A stretch of DNA of 39,043 nt from Welwitschia mirabilis (Eukaryota; Gnetophyta; Gnetopsida; Welwitschiales). The translations under genes were made by a program, and so were the position numbers. This document shows positions 11,860-22,882 of the stretch, one piece after another. The notes beneath the pieces are model-generated. The model was not told where the DNA came from and did no database searches. It saw only the letters and a program-made list of their open reading frames with translations. Location: contig JBOZIK010000001.1 of NCBI GenBank assembly GCA_051453625.1, forward strand, positions 18,084,970 through 18,124,012, written 5' to 3'. Positions within the stretch are counted from its first letter, which is position 1. Each line of letters begins with the position of its first letter.

Positions 11860-12930
11860 CTGATTTCTATTACTCCTCTTCTAAAATAAATAGTAGCCTT
11901 TATGGTTAGTTATCTATGGCCTCCCAAGAATCATTGCACAGGTATCTTCTTGAGTTTTCATTACTAGTGAATCTATTAAATAGATAAAACATTAGAATTC
12001 TATGAGTGTATCCTTCAACACTCCTTCTAGCATAACTGTTAAGCCATCTGCTAAGTAAACTTTGCCTTGCCAAGGTATTAATTTTCGTTTTTTTATTTCT
12101 TCATAAGTTTCATAGGCCATAACATTAACACTTGATCCAAGATCTAAAAGTGGTTCTACTTTAATTTTTCCATCTATTTTGACATCTATCATAGGTGTTT
12201 CTAGATCGCTGTACTTTTCATGTTGTCTATTTTAAAGAACTTGTATGAAAGCCTGAGAAACTTAATTCTTTCTTATCATCTGAATATTTTTTCTTTCTTA
12301 TTTTATTTTTCATCTTTCTATTTTAATCACATGTTCTTCATTTATTTTTAATGCATATGTACATCCTATAAAAATTTTGAAAGAGGTATTGATATCTTTG
12401 TGTCTTCTAATATCATTGTTAAATATTCTCTATATTTTTCCACTTTTGAATGTTCCATTTGTTTACTTCTTATTAGAAAAGGTAAAGAATCTACTAAAGT
12501 ATTACCCATCAATTTTCTTTCAAATTTTTCCTCTTCTCTACCTAAGGATTTATTGGGATTTATATTCTTTTTTCATGATCTATTTATCCCTTTCTATTTT
12601 CCAGATCTAGTAGTTATTGCTTTACTTATTGCTTCTCAAGGATTTGGTTGAGATTGAGCAGGGATTTTTTCTTTATTTTTTTCCATTTTTGATTTTTTTT
12701 CCTTGGTCTTTTATATCTCTATTTTTTCAATTTCTATAGTAATCATGTTACTTTTGCCTCTTTTAATTTACATATCTTTGTAAGAGTCTCTCAATTTTTT
12801 CTTTCCATATTCTACTTTAATAAGGATATGATTTCTTTCTAGTTTGAGATTGATTGCTACAATTCAAATTTAATCTACTGATATATAACCACTAAATAAA
12901 TTCTTACATCTAAGGGAATTCTACTTCATC
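11860..12930 (-). pseudogene. Gag C-terminus and aspartic protease (element D)
   Basis: From right to left: a damaged CCHC knuckle, CEYYRKDNHDEVEF (about 12960-12900), with the second and last Cys replaced; the block KAITTRSGK (about 12630), typical of the gag-protease boundary in plant Athila/Tat elements; and the protease frame 12192-11992 with the active-site motif LLDLGSSVNVM. About 100 bases further a MILGRP block closes the protease. The enzyme would process the Gag-Pol polyprotein. Stops lie between the modules. Confidence 0.75.
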
Positions 12931-13626
12931 ATGATTATCTTTCCTATAGTATTCACATTTAGGTCCTTCTTCTCCCTTGAGCTGTTACATTGCTAAACAA
13001 TCAAGCTTTTCTACCATACTACTAGTTAATTTTTTAGCTACTTCTTCCATAAGACTAATATGTTTTAAGCTATATACACTACCATCTAGCTTTAGATTAC
13101 ACACTTTATTTACCTTTTTCTTTTTTTTCTTTGACCCCATTCTTAATTCATATTATAAAAATGAATGATGGCTTCTTCTACTTCTTGGACATTTTTAGTT
13201 TTAATGCTTCCTCTACACAACAAGTCTAATGTCTTTAATGTCTGACTCTATAATCATTTAAGTAAGGCTCTAACTCATTCCCTAGATGTTATTCCATGAT
13301 TAGGATGTTTGACTAACAGTATGTTATACCTATCCATAAATTCATCAGATCTTTCATTCTCTCTTTATTTAATGTCTAGGATTTGTTTTCTTAAATTTTC
13401 CACCATTCTCATGGATTGAAATTTATCTAAAAAAGCATTATTAAGGATTCTTCATAAACTAAAATCATGATTAGGGTTCTTATGATATCATAATTGAGCA
13501 TATCATGTTAGGGAAAAGGAAAAATATCTCAAAAAGTTAGATTCTGAGTCGAGATAATTAGCTTTACAAAAGGCATCAAATAAACTTGGATGTAATAGTA
13601 GTTATTTTGACTTTTTACCTTTAAAA

Positions 13627-13697
13627 GTGGGTATTGTGGTAGTATTTATGTTTCTTACTTTATCTAGTTACTATAGGGCTATAGGGTTAATAGGACT
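13627..13697. repeat. 71-bp exact duplicate, left of a gap
   Basis: These 71 bases are identical to 13798-13868, with 100 N exactly between them. In a window where real repeats are 75-88% alike, perfect identity abutting both sides of a gap points to unmerged contig ends. Confidence 0.95.
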
Positions 13698-13797
13698 NNN
13701 NNNNNNNNNNNNNNNNNNNNNNNNNNNNNNNNNNNNNNNNNNNNNNNNNNNNNNNNNNNNNNNNNNNNNNNNNNNNNNNNNNNNNNNNNNNNNNNNN
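13698..13797. other. Assembly gap (100 N), probably false
   Basis: The gap has placeholder length and is flanked on both sides by the same 71 bases, so the two contigs likely overlap and no sequence is missing. The frame called at 13627-13884 across it is an artefact. Confidence 0.95.
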
Positions 13798-13868
13798 GTG
13801 GGTATTGTGGTAGTATTTATGTTTCTTACTTTATCTAGTTACTATAGGGCTATAGGGTTAATAGGACT
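13798..13868. repeat. 71-bp exact duplicate, right of a gap
   Basis: This is the second copy of 13627-13697, without a mismatch. Confidence 0.95.
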
Positions 13869-14060
13869 TAAATCAGCTAACTAGTGGGTATCATGGCTTG
13901 ATGGTCTTGAATCTCCATCATCTTTCTAATAACATCTTATTATTACTTTTTTTTTAGGTTTTCTAATCTGAATGTTTTTAGAAGATTTTCTTGGTGAATG
14001 AGGTGATGTAATAAATCTTCATAATCATTATTTAACTCTGATCATTAATCTAGAAAATAT

Positions 14061-14160
14061 NNNNNNNNNNNNNNNNNNNNNNNNNNNNNNNNNNNNNNNN
14101 NNNNNNNNNNNNNNNNNNNNNNNNNNNNNNNNNNNNNNNNNNNNNNNNNNNNNNNNNNNN
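14061..14160. other. Assembly gap (100 N)
   Basis: A placeholder-size gap. The junction between element C coding (right) and element D gag (left) probably lies here or close by, so the structure at this point is uncertain. Confidence 0.99.
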
Positions 14161-14189
14161 GTGAAAATAACATTAAAAGATAAAACAAA

Positions 14190-16410
14190 AATAAGCATAA
14201 GCTTTTCTTGAATAATACAAATGTACTTAAATTTTACCTAAACTTGTACTAATAAGAGAATCATTTATTAGTATTTTATTCATTAAGGAACATCAATAAT
14301 AATCATTAAGTCTTATAAACAAATGGATGAATGGAAGGGATAGATGATTAGTGTGTTTAATGAAATGGTCTAAAAATGGAGTGGATGTATGAAAAGGTTT
14401 AAACAGGTAATGGTTTTCATGGTCTTTAGTGAAGAAAACATCATTGGGTATCAATGGAGTTGTTGCATTTTAATAACTACTAATACAAGGAGGTTTTTCA
14501 AAGGTATGAAAAATAAAAGGCTTTCATGGGATGACTTTATACAAAGTTACAAGGACTTTGAAAGAGCATGAGGAGTGCAAACAGAAGAGTCTAAATGTTC
14601 AAAATCAGATGAAGTCTAAACTATAGCATTTCTATTCTTTTATAATAATTTATTACAAGGTGAGTCTAAAGAATTAAAATGATTATAAGAAAAATAAACA
14701 TTTGGTTCACTTAGAGGAGGATTAAAATTGTTAACTCCATAACCAAAATCAACATTATTAGTGTCCCCTAGTAATTGAATAGTATTGAAAATATTCAAGT
14801 TCATTATTATATTATCAAATGATATTTTCATTAGGCCATTTTTGTACTTAATAAGAGCATTTGATATTGCCAAAAGTGGTCTACCTAAAATAACTAGAAC
14901 TAAATCATGCTTAGTCAAATTCATTCCTAACATAATGAAGTCTACTAAGAAGTAGTAGTTATCTATTGGTATGATCGCATCTTCAATAATTCTTATTGAT
15001 GATTTTGATGAGTTATTAGTTAATTAAAATTATATTTTTATTCACTTAATATCATTTAGGTCAAGTTCCTTGTAAAATAAATGAGATCAAAGGTTTAGAT
15101 CTAACAAGGCTTGCTTAAGGTGCTTATCTCTAATTGTAATGGCTATTGTTGGATAACCAAGATCTTTATACTTTGGGGAAATCTAATTTTGTATGATTGC
15201 ACTAGTTTGTTGAGCTAGAAAGGCTTTTTCTTAACATGAATTTTCCTCTTAATTATGCATATATCTTTAAGGAACTTTACATAAAAGAAGACTTTTAACG
15301 GCTTGTGATATAGGCATGTTAATTAGCTTAATTAAAAATATCTAAAGCCTCTAGCTATATTTAAGGAACTTCACATAATAGGAAATTTGTTTAATAGATT
15401 CTAGTAGAAGCATATTAATTTTGACTTCTTTGAAAATTTTTAAAGCTTCTAGCTGTTTATTCATAATGTTTTCTTTCATAAGTCATTTAGAAAAGGGTAG
15501 AAGTCATCTATAAGTGGGCAAAGGCTTTTCTAATTTATCTACTATTTTATCCTTCTCATTGTTCTTTCTAGGTGTTGGTTCCTCTTCAAATGGGTTTTGC
15601 TCAATTTGACTATTTTCGATTTCTAAGGTGAATAGCCTTGGTTTCTTCTATTTAGCTAGGTTCTAATTCTTCTATGATTTTAACTCCTTTTGGATCTAGT
15701 TGTGGGCTAATAGGAAGTTTATCTGGTTTTCTTTAGTTTAAAGAAAAGAGGATTTGTATGGTTGTTTGCTAAACTTATTCAAGATTATTCAATAAGAAAG
15801 CCTATTGTTGGTTGAGTAAATTTTGGAATTCATGAGTTTTCTTAAGGTTTCTTCTAATGAATTAGATAACAAGGGTTGGTGATTAATTAATGGAAGGTAA
15901 TTTAAATGGTATTTGTTACATGAAAAAGGATGAGAGAATAATGATGAAAATGAGTTTCTTGGTTGATGGGTATGATTTTGATTGTAAGAGTTATCCTTCT
16001 TTAAAAAAAAAATTAAGATGGTTCCTCTACCTAGGGTTATAGGTATTTGAATAAGGGTGATTTTTATGACTCTATTGATGATGTCCTACAGCATTGACTT
16101 ATTCATTAACTCTATTTTGAAAGAAAGGTATCAAAGGACACTTAACTATTTCATGTGAGTTTATATGGCAGATTAAACATTCTAGTTTGGAGGTTAAGGC
16201 TTTTGGCGAATTGGTGAGAGATTCTACTCTTATTGATAGTTCATATACCTTGTTACTAATATTAAGATTATCACTCTAAAGACACTAGTGAACCTAACTA
16301 ATGGTTGGGATCTACATGGTTTAATTAGATTTTTTGTAGTTTCTAGAACTCTCAACTATGAATTGAAGGGAATTCCAAACTTCATCTAAAGAAAAATTTA
16401 GAAAGCTACC
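14190..16410 (-). pseudogene. Gag-protease fragment of element C (Athila/Tat-type)
   Basis: From 16410 leftwards on the minus strand, the frame starts in mid-gag directly at the LTR edge (GSFLNFSLDEVWNSLQF). It then has an intact C-x2-C-x4-H-x4-C zinc knuckle, CLICHINSHEIVKC (about 16205-16160), and the YSNTYNP..RNHLNF block (about 16050-16000) seen after the knuckle in this lineage. A protease-domain part with VILGRPLLAISNALI is in the open frame 14933-14640, continuing as the linker towards reverse transcriptase to about 14190. There are many TAA/TAG stops. The N-terminal half of gag and the usual untranslated leader are missing, and reverse transcriptase does not follow. Confidence 0.75.
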
Positions 16411-17378
16411 TGATGAGTGGCTTATATGATAAAATAACTACAAAAAATATAGCAAAACAATATTAAAAACTATAAAATAATGCTAAAAAAGGTAGGTACT
16501 ATGCTACTACTAACTTGAAATAAGAACACATTATTAAATAAAAATACATCAAAGGCTTACTAAAGAACTAATTGAGACTTAACCATTTACTTCAAAATTC
16601 ATCATCACAATAGCGTTGCGATGAAGTTACTTGAACTAGTCAGGTTATTTATTTAAGCTTAATACTAAGTACATATATTACACCAAGGAAGAATACTGAA
16701 AGAAATAAAACATAATAGTAATTATACAAATTTCTAAGTAATACTTATTTCTAAGTATTCAAATTATTCTACTTTATGATTAACTACACAAATAGGAGTA
16801 AGATTGAAGTAATATTATTTTTGAAAGTAATAAAGTAAAGTAAGCACATAATAATACTTAAATGCTTTTCATCTTTATATTTAAATACCAATTGTTACAT
16901 AAAGATGAGTTGATTAACTGTGTTCTCTTTTACAAGTAACACTATGAAATGCGAGAAAATGCTACTGACACCTTTTTAGACTAGCTAGAGTTCCCTAGAT
17001 TAACCTTCTTGACTTGTCTATTCCTATAACCTTTTTGCCAAAAATATTTCTACCTTTGATGGTAATCACCTTCCTATACCCTTGTTACTTTTTTTGTTTC
17101 CATTTTTTACTTTTAAGGAATAGGTATATGGTTTTGGTTGTTATGTTGATTCACTATCTTAACCTTCTCTCTCATCTTCATGTTACTTAGCATCCCGTAC
17201 CTGAAATGTAATAGTGAAATACACACATACTAACCTAATAACATACTAAATAACTAATATATTAATTAGTAAGCATAAAAATAAATAAAAACATTTATTT
17301 GCTAATGAAATATATAGTTGATATAAGGGAAAACACTTTATTAGTAAGCAAAAAATTACATAAAATTCATCCTCATCA
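16411..17378 (-). repeat. 5' LTR of element C
   Basis: This 968-base copy matches 1504-2422. It begins TGATGAG and ends CTCATCA. It is longer than the other copy mainly because of about 45 extra bases near 17320-17355. Reading on the minus strand, the bases just after it (GGTAGCTTTCTAAA) do not match a primer-binding site that I know. Confidence 0.8.
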
Positions 17379-17823
17379 ATAACCCTTATAAGGGTATGCA
17401 TTTTGATGCTATGCTTTTAAGCACTTATTTGATGTAAGCTTATTGGTGAGCCAGAAAACCATTATTTTCTTATAATAGAGAGAGTGCTATCTTGTGAGGA
17501 GACTGTTACTATTATAAAGGTATATGGCATACATGTGAAAACCACCATTCCCTTAAGACGGAGAGAGTATTATCTTGTGAGAACACTCTTAATTGTTACA
17601 AGGTTTGTGCTAAGCCAAAAAACTACTATTTTTTATAGATTAAGAATATCCAAATGTGTAAGTAGAATCTATCCTTTATGTGTGGACATATCCAAATTGG
17701 AAAATCACATATTTGATAAGGTGTGTTTTAATTATGAATTTCCATACATTTCTATTATTAAGTTAAATAATTTTATTTAGTGAAACTTATTTATCCCTCC
17801 CCTTTGAGTTTAATCAATCCTCA
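17379..17823 (+). repeat. 5' LTR of element B, second part
   Basis: This continues the left LTR of B after element C and matches 23921-24365 to the last base (TTTAATCAATCCTCA in both). It contains an internal tandem repeat. The first five bases (ATAAC) are the altered right-hand target duplication of element C. Confidence 0.85.
17454..17640 (+). repeat. 83-bp tandem repeat inside the LTR of B, about 2.3 copies
   Basis: Units start GAAAACCATTATTTTC (17454), GAAAACCACCATTCCC (17537) and AAAAAACTACTATTTT (about 17616), each followed in the first two by GAGAGAGT(G/A)TTATCTTGTGAG-like sequence. The same array is in the right LTR at about 23994, 24077 and 24158, so it predates insertion of B. Confidence 0.75.
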
Positions 17824-17825
17824 AG

Positions 17826-17837
17826 TGATATCAAGGT
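17826..17837 (+). other. Primer-binding site of element B
   Basis: TGATATCAAGGT, three bases after the LTR end, resembles the initiator-Met tRNA complement TGGTATCAGAGC used by most plant copia elements, with transitions only. This fixes the plus-strand orientation of B. Confidence 0.75.
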
Positions 17838-17869
17838 CGGTACTCATAAAAAGAATTAACTTCCTTGAG

Positions 17870-19480
17870 TGAACATGAAAGAGGTGCCATCCATTAGATC
17901 TTTGCTCTTTGATTGGATAAACTATACCTATTAGAAGATGCGGATTCCAGTGTACTTATAGTATTTTGAGTTTTGGGTATGGTAGATCATAGAAGAAAAA
18001 TACTTAGATCCTATGGGGAATGTTACAAATGTTGTATGTAATACCATTACTCATATCAAGAAAAGAAAAGACTAGGTACATGAAGAAAAAGATACTTCAT
18101 ATATAACTCTAAAGCTAAAAATGTGCTTCATTTTGCTTTATCTATAGCAAAGCTTAATAGAATAATAATTGTAGGATGACTCAAGAAATTTGGGATGTTC
18201 TAGTTGGAACATACAAAGGTACATCAGTTGTAAAACAATATAAGCTTCTAGTTTGAACAAATCAGTTTGAGAATCTTAAAATAAATTATGAAGAAAGGAT
18301 TCATGAGTACTTTACTAAAGTTTCAAACATTGTAAATGCAATACGTGACATTGGTGAAGACCTTTCTAAAGTAAAGATAATCCAAAAGGTTAATAGATCA
18401 CTAAACCCTAATGAAGATAGAAGAGTTATAGAGTACTCTTATAGTGTATGAAATAAATCTCATTCAAGATGAAGCCTTAAAAAATAAACCCATTTCACTT
18501 AAGGCAAGCCAAAGCACAAATTAGAGCTTAAAAGAAAAGGTGAAAAAAGAACAAGAATAATATAACTCCAATGATGAAGACAAGAAACTAGTCTTCATTA
18601 CAAAAAGGGTAAAAAGAGTACTTTCACACAAGTACAATAGAAGAGATGAGCTCAAAATATCATCCAAATTTTAAGAAAAAAAGTAGGTCTAAAGATGAAC
18701 CAAAAAATAAAAAAGAATTTAAAAAGAAGATATCATTCTTTATTGGATGGGATCATAATGATGAGACTACAGAAGAAGAAGCATTAGATAATGATAAAGC
18801 ACATCATTCCTATATGGCTATATCACATACTTAATATGAATGCAATATTTCAAAAGAGGAATATGATTTAGATACTAAAGATAAAAGAGGTATGTGCATT
18901 CAAGAAAAATATGAGTTAATTTCTAAAGAGTTTATGAATCTACAAAAATTATGTACAAAGATGAAAAAGTTACTTAATACTCAAGAAAAGGCATATGAAT
19001 AAAAAAAGAATGCTTCCAATAAGTTATCCACTAAAACTCAACTCTTAAAGCCAAGGTTGATAGACTAATATGTGTTTTGAAGAATGTAAGATAGGAACTC
19101 TTAAATTCAAATAAAATCATTGAAAATTTTACACAAGGCAAAGAAACCTTGAATATTATACTTGGCCAAAGTAGAAATCTAAATGATAAGAGTGGCTTAG
19201 GATATAATAAGGCTACAACTATCACTTTAGCTCCTCTATTTGAAAAATGGAATTATAAACCAAGGTATGAGCATTTGACATATACAAAGAATATCATTTA
19301 TTGTTATTATCATTATAAAGATCATTATCAGTACAGATGTCTAATACAATGTAAAGATAGGTATTACACAAGCAATGCCAAGAGGCATGGTAGATTGATA
19401 CATCATTTTATGTAAGACAAAGCAAGAAAAGTTTGGATATCAAAACAAAAATTAGACATTATGACTGACAAAAAGTACAG
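17870..19480 (+). pseudogene. Copia gag (UBN2-type), element B
   Basis: The N-terminal part (about 17885-18000) keeps a FDWINYTY..K block. From 18176 the frame reads MTQEIWDVLVGTYKGTS, then NQFENLKINYEERIHEYFTK and SNIVNAIRDIGEDL, the signature of the plant copia gag capsid (UBN2-type). A lysine-rich linker follows (18646-18834), then a KE-rich coiled-coil segment (about 18890-19150), a GLGYN block (about 19195), and a damaged zinc knuckle CYYHYKDHYQYRC (19302-19340) in which the second Cys is His and one residue is missing. This long linker plus coiled-coil arrangement is that of large plant copia gags, including Sireviruses. Stops and frameshifts break it into pieces. Gag forms the cytoplasmic particle around element RNA. 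Confidence 0.8.
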
Positions 19481-20375
19481 TTGACACATTACTAATGAGT
19501 ACTCAAGGTATAATAATGATGTTGCAAGCCAATACAACAATGATTTTTTGGTTAATAAGATTGCAAAATGTTAAGGCACTAAACAACACACTAATTTGTA
19601 TAAGAACTTAGAAATTGGGACTTATCCAATTAGGTAAGTAAAGTAAGCAACATTCTTAACATCTCAACTCCATTGCATTTATCTTATGAGTTGAAATTAT
19701 GATTAGATGTAGTTTGTATAGTTAAAAGTTAAATTATTTGTGTGATTTTTAGCTTCTTAAAGTGTTATTATTATGATTACAATATTCATATATTTTTTTC
19801 AAAAAAAATTAAAAATTTTATTTCTTATGTCTTTAGTTTTATAGATGTATCTAGTAAAGACATCTTAAAATTTGTAGACATCTTGGAATTAGATGTCTTA
19901 ACTTTTGTAGATGTCTTGGAAGGGTAGGTACATTATTTTAATTTTTTCAATTTAGATGTCTTAATTTTTGTAAATGTATTAGCAGTAAGAAAATGTATTA
20001 AAAATTTTTTAACAATAGACATTTTAGAATTTGCATACATCTAGTTTTTCCATTTTATACATTTGAAATTTTGTAGATGTCTTGACTATACTATTGTAAA
20101 AATAAAATGCATCAAAAAAGATAGGTCTTTTACCTTTTTTAATAGCAAAAGGAACTACTAAATCTCATTTTCAAGTCTCCACTCAACATCTATCTCTCTC
20201 AGGTAAATTTCTAGACTACATTTTCTTAGAATTCTCTTAGTAGACATCTTGGATTCTTGGGACATCTCAATAGCAGAAAGTAACAATTATTTTTTATGAA
20301 TAGGTGTGTATGTTTTCATAGCTTCTTACATTTTAGTTAATCTTTTTGTTAACCCTTAATTTTATTTTGTAAAAA
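19481..20375 (+). repeat. Non-coding spacer with repeated AGATGTCTT / AGACATCT motifs
   Basis: Between gag and the second ORF no protease or integrase is seen. From about 19845 to 20095, and again at about 20240-20270, near-palindromic octamers of the form AGATGTCT / AGACATCT, often followed by TAATTTTTGTA or TTGGA, recur about a dozen times. The same motif family fills part of both LTRs. A 5' splice-like AG/GTAAGT lies at about 19633, and pyrimidine-rich sequence ending in CAG at about 20201. Confidence 0.55.
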
Positions 20376-22100
20376 ATAGCAAGAAGAAAGGCAACAAGAA
20401 CCTCCAGGGTTAAGGAACAAGCCTTAAATTAATCAAGATTATAATATGAACCATAGTTCTATCAGGAGGTAGAAGAAAGAAGATTTAGAACTTGATCCAA
20501 AAAATCAATCATTATAGAGAGAACCCTTATATCTTAGAGAAGGTATAGATAGTACTCATGAGTTACTTTATTCAGCTTAATTGAGAAATGTAATATAGCT
20601 TATTCAGTTTGTTTATGATCTTATGGTAAAAGAATTCTATACTAATATTCATGAAATTGATGATAGTCTTGGTGCATTTCAAACTCAGATTGGACGTACA
20701 AATTTGCATATAGTTCCATGCTTTATCAATTCACTACTTCACATAGATGATACATCTATTCTACAGTTTTATAGTAATTTTTTAAAGAAATGTTTAATTC
20801 TAAAGTTGTCAATGTGTCTCAGCATTAAATAAGCAATGTTTTATTTAGGACTAACAGAATGAACTTTGTTAAAGATATTGAAAGAAAAGACATGATTTCT
20901 AATGCCTTAATTCTCAATTTAGTAACTTTCTACAACATTTTAATTAGAGAAGGTAGCTATAGTTATTGTAAATCCATGCAGACTTTCATTATATATTATT
21001 TAATCATTGGTTTTTAAATAGATTTGGATTTTATTTTGTGTATGAATATCATTTTATTATTTACAAGGGACAAGCCTTAGGTAATCCATGTCTTATTAGC
21101 TTGATCATGAGCCATGTAGGTGTTTTAGAGTCATAAGTTAACCTCATACATTAGAATAAATCATTAGTAAAATTTAGTGAAAAATAGAGAGCACTAATGA
21201 TACTAGGTAAAGGCACAAGTAGGAGGACTTTATAGATTTAAAGATTATTTTCCGCTACTACTTACAACTCTTCTTTATAAAAAGGGATTAAAGGCAATCA
21301 CAAAAAGGACTAGAAAAACTAAAAGAAACTTGTTAAGATTAAGAAAACACAAATCCACTACAAGTGAAGGAGAGGCACTGGTAGAGATCTTGGAATCCAT
21401 AAGAACTCGCACATGGTCAGACTTAGAGGAGGAGTCAAATGAAGAAAAAAAGAACCTTCAACTCCATTTGGTATAATTTGTAACTTAGGCAAGATAGTAA
21501 ATAGTAAATCTTCAAAAGAGTCTTTCAGGGATAAGGCATAGACTCATGGAAAGTACCAAACTTCCATAGAGGCACATGTGCAGGGGGAGCCATAGGCTCT
21601 AAGTCCTTCACAACAGAGGCCAGTATCATAAGAGATAGAGTCTGAGATCTTAAATGATCCACTTTTTATTTTTCATTGTCCTTATTATAAGATTTTATTT
21701 CACCATCCTATACAGCCACCATTATCATCTAGATCCTCATCACCACCATGTACATCTTCACCACCTCCGATGTATCCACCATCACCATCACCTTCTTACA
21801 TGGAGCCTATTTAGGTAGAACTCATCTCATCTGTATAACTCCCATCATCATTTTTAGAAACTATTATTACCAATTTATTTATAACTTTTATCAATTTTTA
21901 AATGTATCAATGTATGAGGCAATAAGCCTTTGAGGGTTCTAGTGAGACCTCATAGTGTTCTTCTAAGAAGAGGCACACTCTACTTCCCACCTTCTCATCA
22001 TCATACATCCAACAAACCTTCATCACCCATAATAGTAATGATAGTGATAAAGAAGGTGAAGGTGAGTATTACATAAATGATTCATCTCTCAATGATTAGA
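20376..22100 (+). pseudogene. Second ORF of element B, 'putative plant transposon protein'-like
   Basis: A protein-like frame begins at 20376 with ATA GCA AGA AGA AAG, where an ATG would be expected. It is basic at first (ARRKATRTSRVKEQALN), then has an RRF..SKKSIIIERTLI block. After a frameshift comes MVKEFYTNIHEIDDS (20623 onwards). A later helical block contains ERKDMISNALILNLVTFYNI (about 20865-20925). The end is proline/serine-rich (HHPIQPPLSSRSS, PPMYPPSPSPSYMEP, about 21700-21810) and acidic. This order fits the plant domain of unknown function that I know as 'putative plant transposon protein' (PF20167, from memory), with a low-complexity tail. It is not a normal part of copia elements, so it was either acquired by B or is the remains of another insertion. 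Confidence 0.5.
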
Positions 22101-22868
22101 GCCTTTTATAATGTCCAAAAATGGGAAGAAGTATATGAAAAATCATTATCAAATTAGTTAGATACTATAGCTTTTAGGTTAAGAACACTCTATTAGGATT
22201 GGAATTCTTGATTATGAGATTTTAGATTAGATCCATGAGTGCCATTATTTCTATTGATGACCCCTCCTTAATTTTTTGATATACATTTGTATTATTTGAC
22301 ATTTTCTATTATTCCAGCTTATGAATACATGTCTTATGTTTATCCCATTTCTCATGTTAAATATTATGCTTTCATTGGTACACTTTTGAATATGAAATAC
22401 TATGATTATTTAGTGATTAAAATGCTTTCATGTGATGATAATACTTTTCTTTTTTTAACTTTCTCTGATGTGATTAACTATCAATTTTATGAGCACATCT
22501 TTTATCGTAGAGTGTTGGCATACAATTCAATTTCATACTCTAAAATATGGCACATTACCATTAATATATTTTAATTAAGAGATTGTTACTTTTTGTGCTT
22601 TAGTTTTTACATACATATGTGAATGGAAAATACAATTATTTATCATCTATTTTTGTGTATTTTTCAAGTCTCTTAAGATATTCTTAAATATGTCTTATTC
22701 TAGTTCTTCAAGTGGTATATATATCTATGTAATTTTTTTAAATTTCAGATGTTTCATATCATGATTATTGCAACTAGTAATTATACGCATTTTCTAACAT
22801 AAAATGTCTAATTTCAATGGATTAGATGAGATTGCACTAACAAAATATACCAAGTTTTAGACATCATT
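22101..22868 (+). other. Non-coding 3' region of element B
   Basis: It is AT-rich. The 95-codon frame at 22287-22574 is Y/F/I-rich, and I do not recognise it as a protein. No pol remnant is visible before the polypurine tract. Confidence 0.4.
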
Positions 22869-22882
22869 AAAAGTGGAGAGAT
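22869..22882 (+). other. Polypurine tract of element B
   Basis: AAAAGTGGAGAG followed by AT stands directly before the right LTR. This is the expected position and strand for the plus-strand primer. Confidence 0.7.

Larger units (their letters stand above)
8870..14060 (-). mobile_element. Ty3/gypsy (Athila/Tat-type) gag-pol element D, decayed
   Basis: Going from 14060 down to 8870 on the minus strand, the recognisable order is gag, zinc knuckle, protease, reverse transcriptase, RNase H, integrase and the pol C-terminal tail. This order (integrase last) is that of Ty3/gypsy. Stops and frameshifts occur throughout. It has its own gag and protease in addition to those of element C next to it, so it is a second element rather than the missing pol of C. 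LTRs were not identified. The junction with C probably falls in or near the gap at 14061-14160. Confidence 0.75.
13000..14060 (-). pseudogene. Gag (element D)
   Basis: The minus-strand frame carries a capsid-like region. An N-terminal FKGKKSK block near 13610 is followed by NYLDSESNFLRYF (about 13560), then FLDKFQSMRMVENLRKQI (about 13430) and RSDEFMDRYNILLVKHPNHG (about 13340-13280), in the order of the plant retrotransposon gag capsid domain. The protein packages the element RNA in cytoplasmic particles. A gap with duplicated flanks (13627-13868) interrupts the N-terminal part, and the start codon is not identifiable. Confidence 0.7.
1504..17378 (-). mobile_element. Ty3/gypsy-type LTR element C nested in the LTR of B
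   Basis: Two long direct repeats (1504-2422 and 16411-17378), about 85% alike by eye, begin TGATG(A/G) and end CTCATCA, giving a 7-base terminal inverted repeat in the right copy. They flank coding remnants that all read on the minus strand. Next to them the host LTR reads GCAAT (1499-1503) and ATAAC (17379-17383). The intact host copy reads GCAAA there, so the 5-bp duplication is present but altered by transitions. Contents from right to left: gag-protease fragment, an independent gag-pol (element D), a repeat-rich non-coding region, and a coiled-coil ORF. No good primer-binding site sits next to the right LTR. Confidence 0.75.

Noticed and set aside
22287-22574. 95-codon plus-strand frame
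   Set aside because: Composition follows the local AT bias (Y, I, F), with no recognisable pattern; too weak to call a gene.
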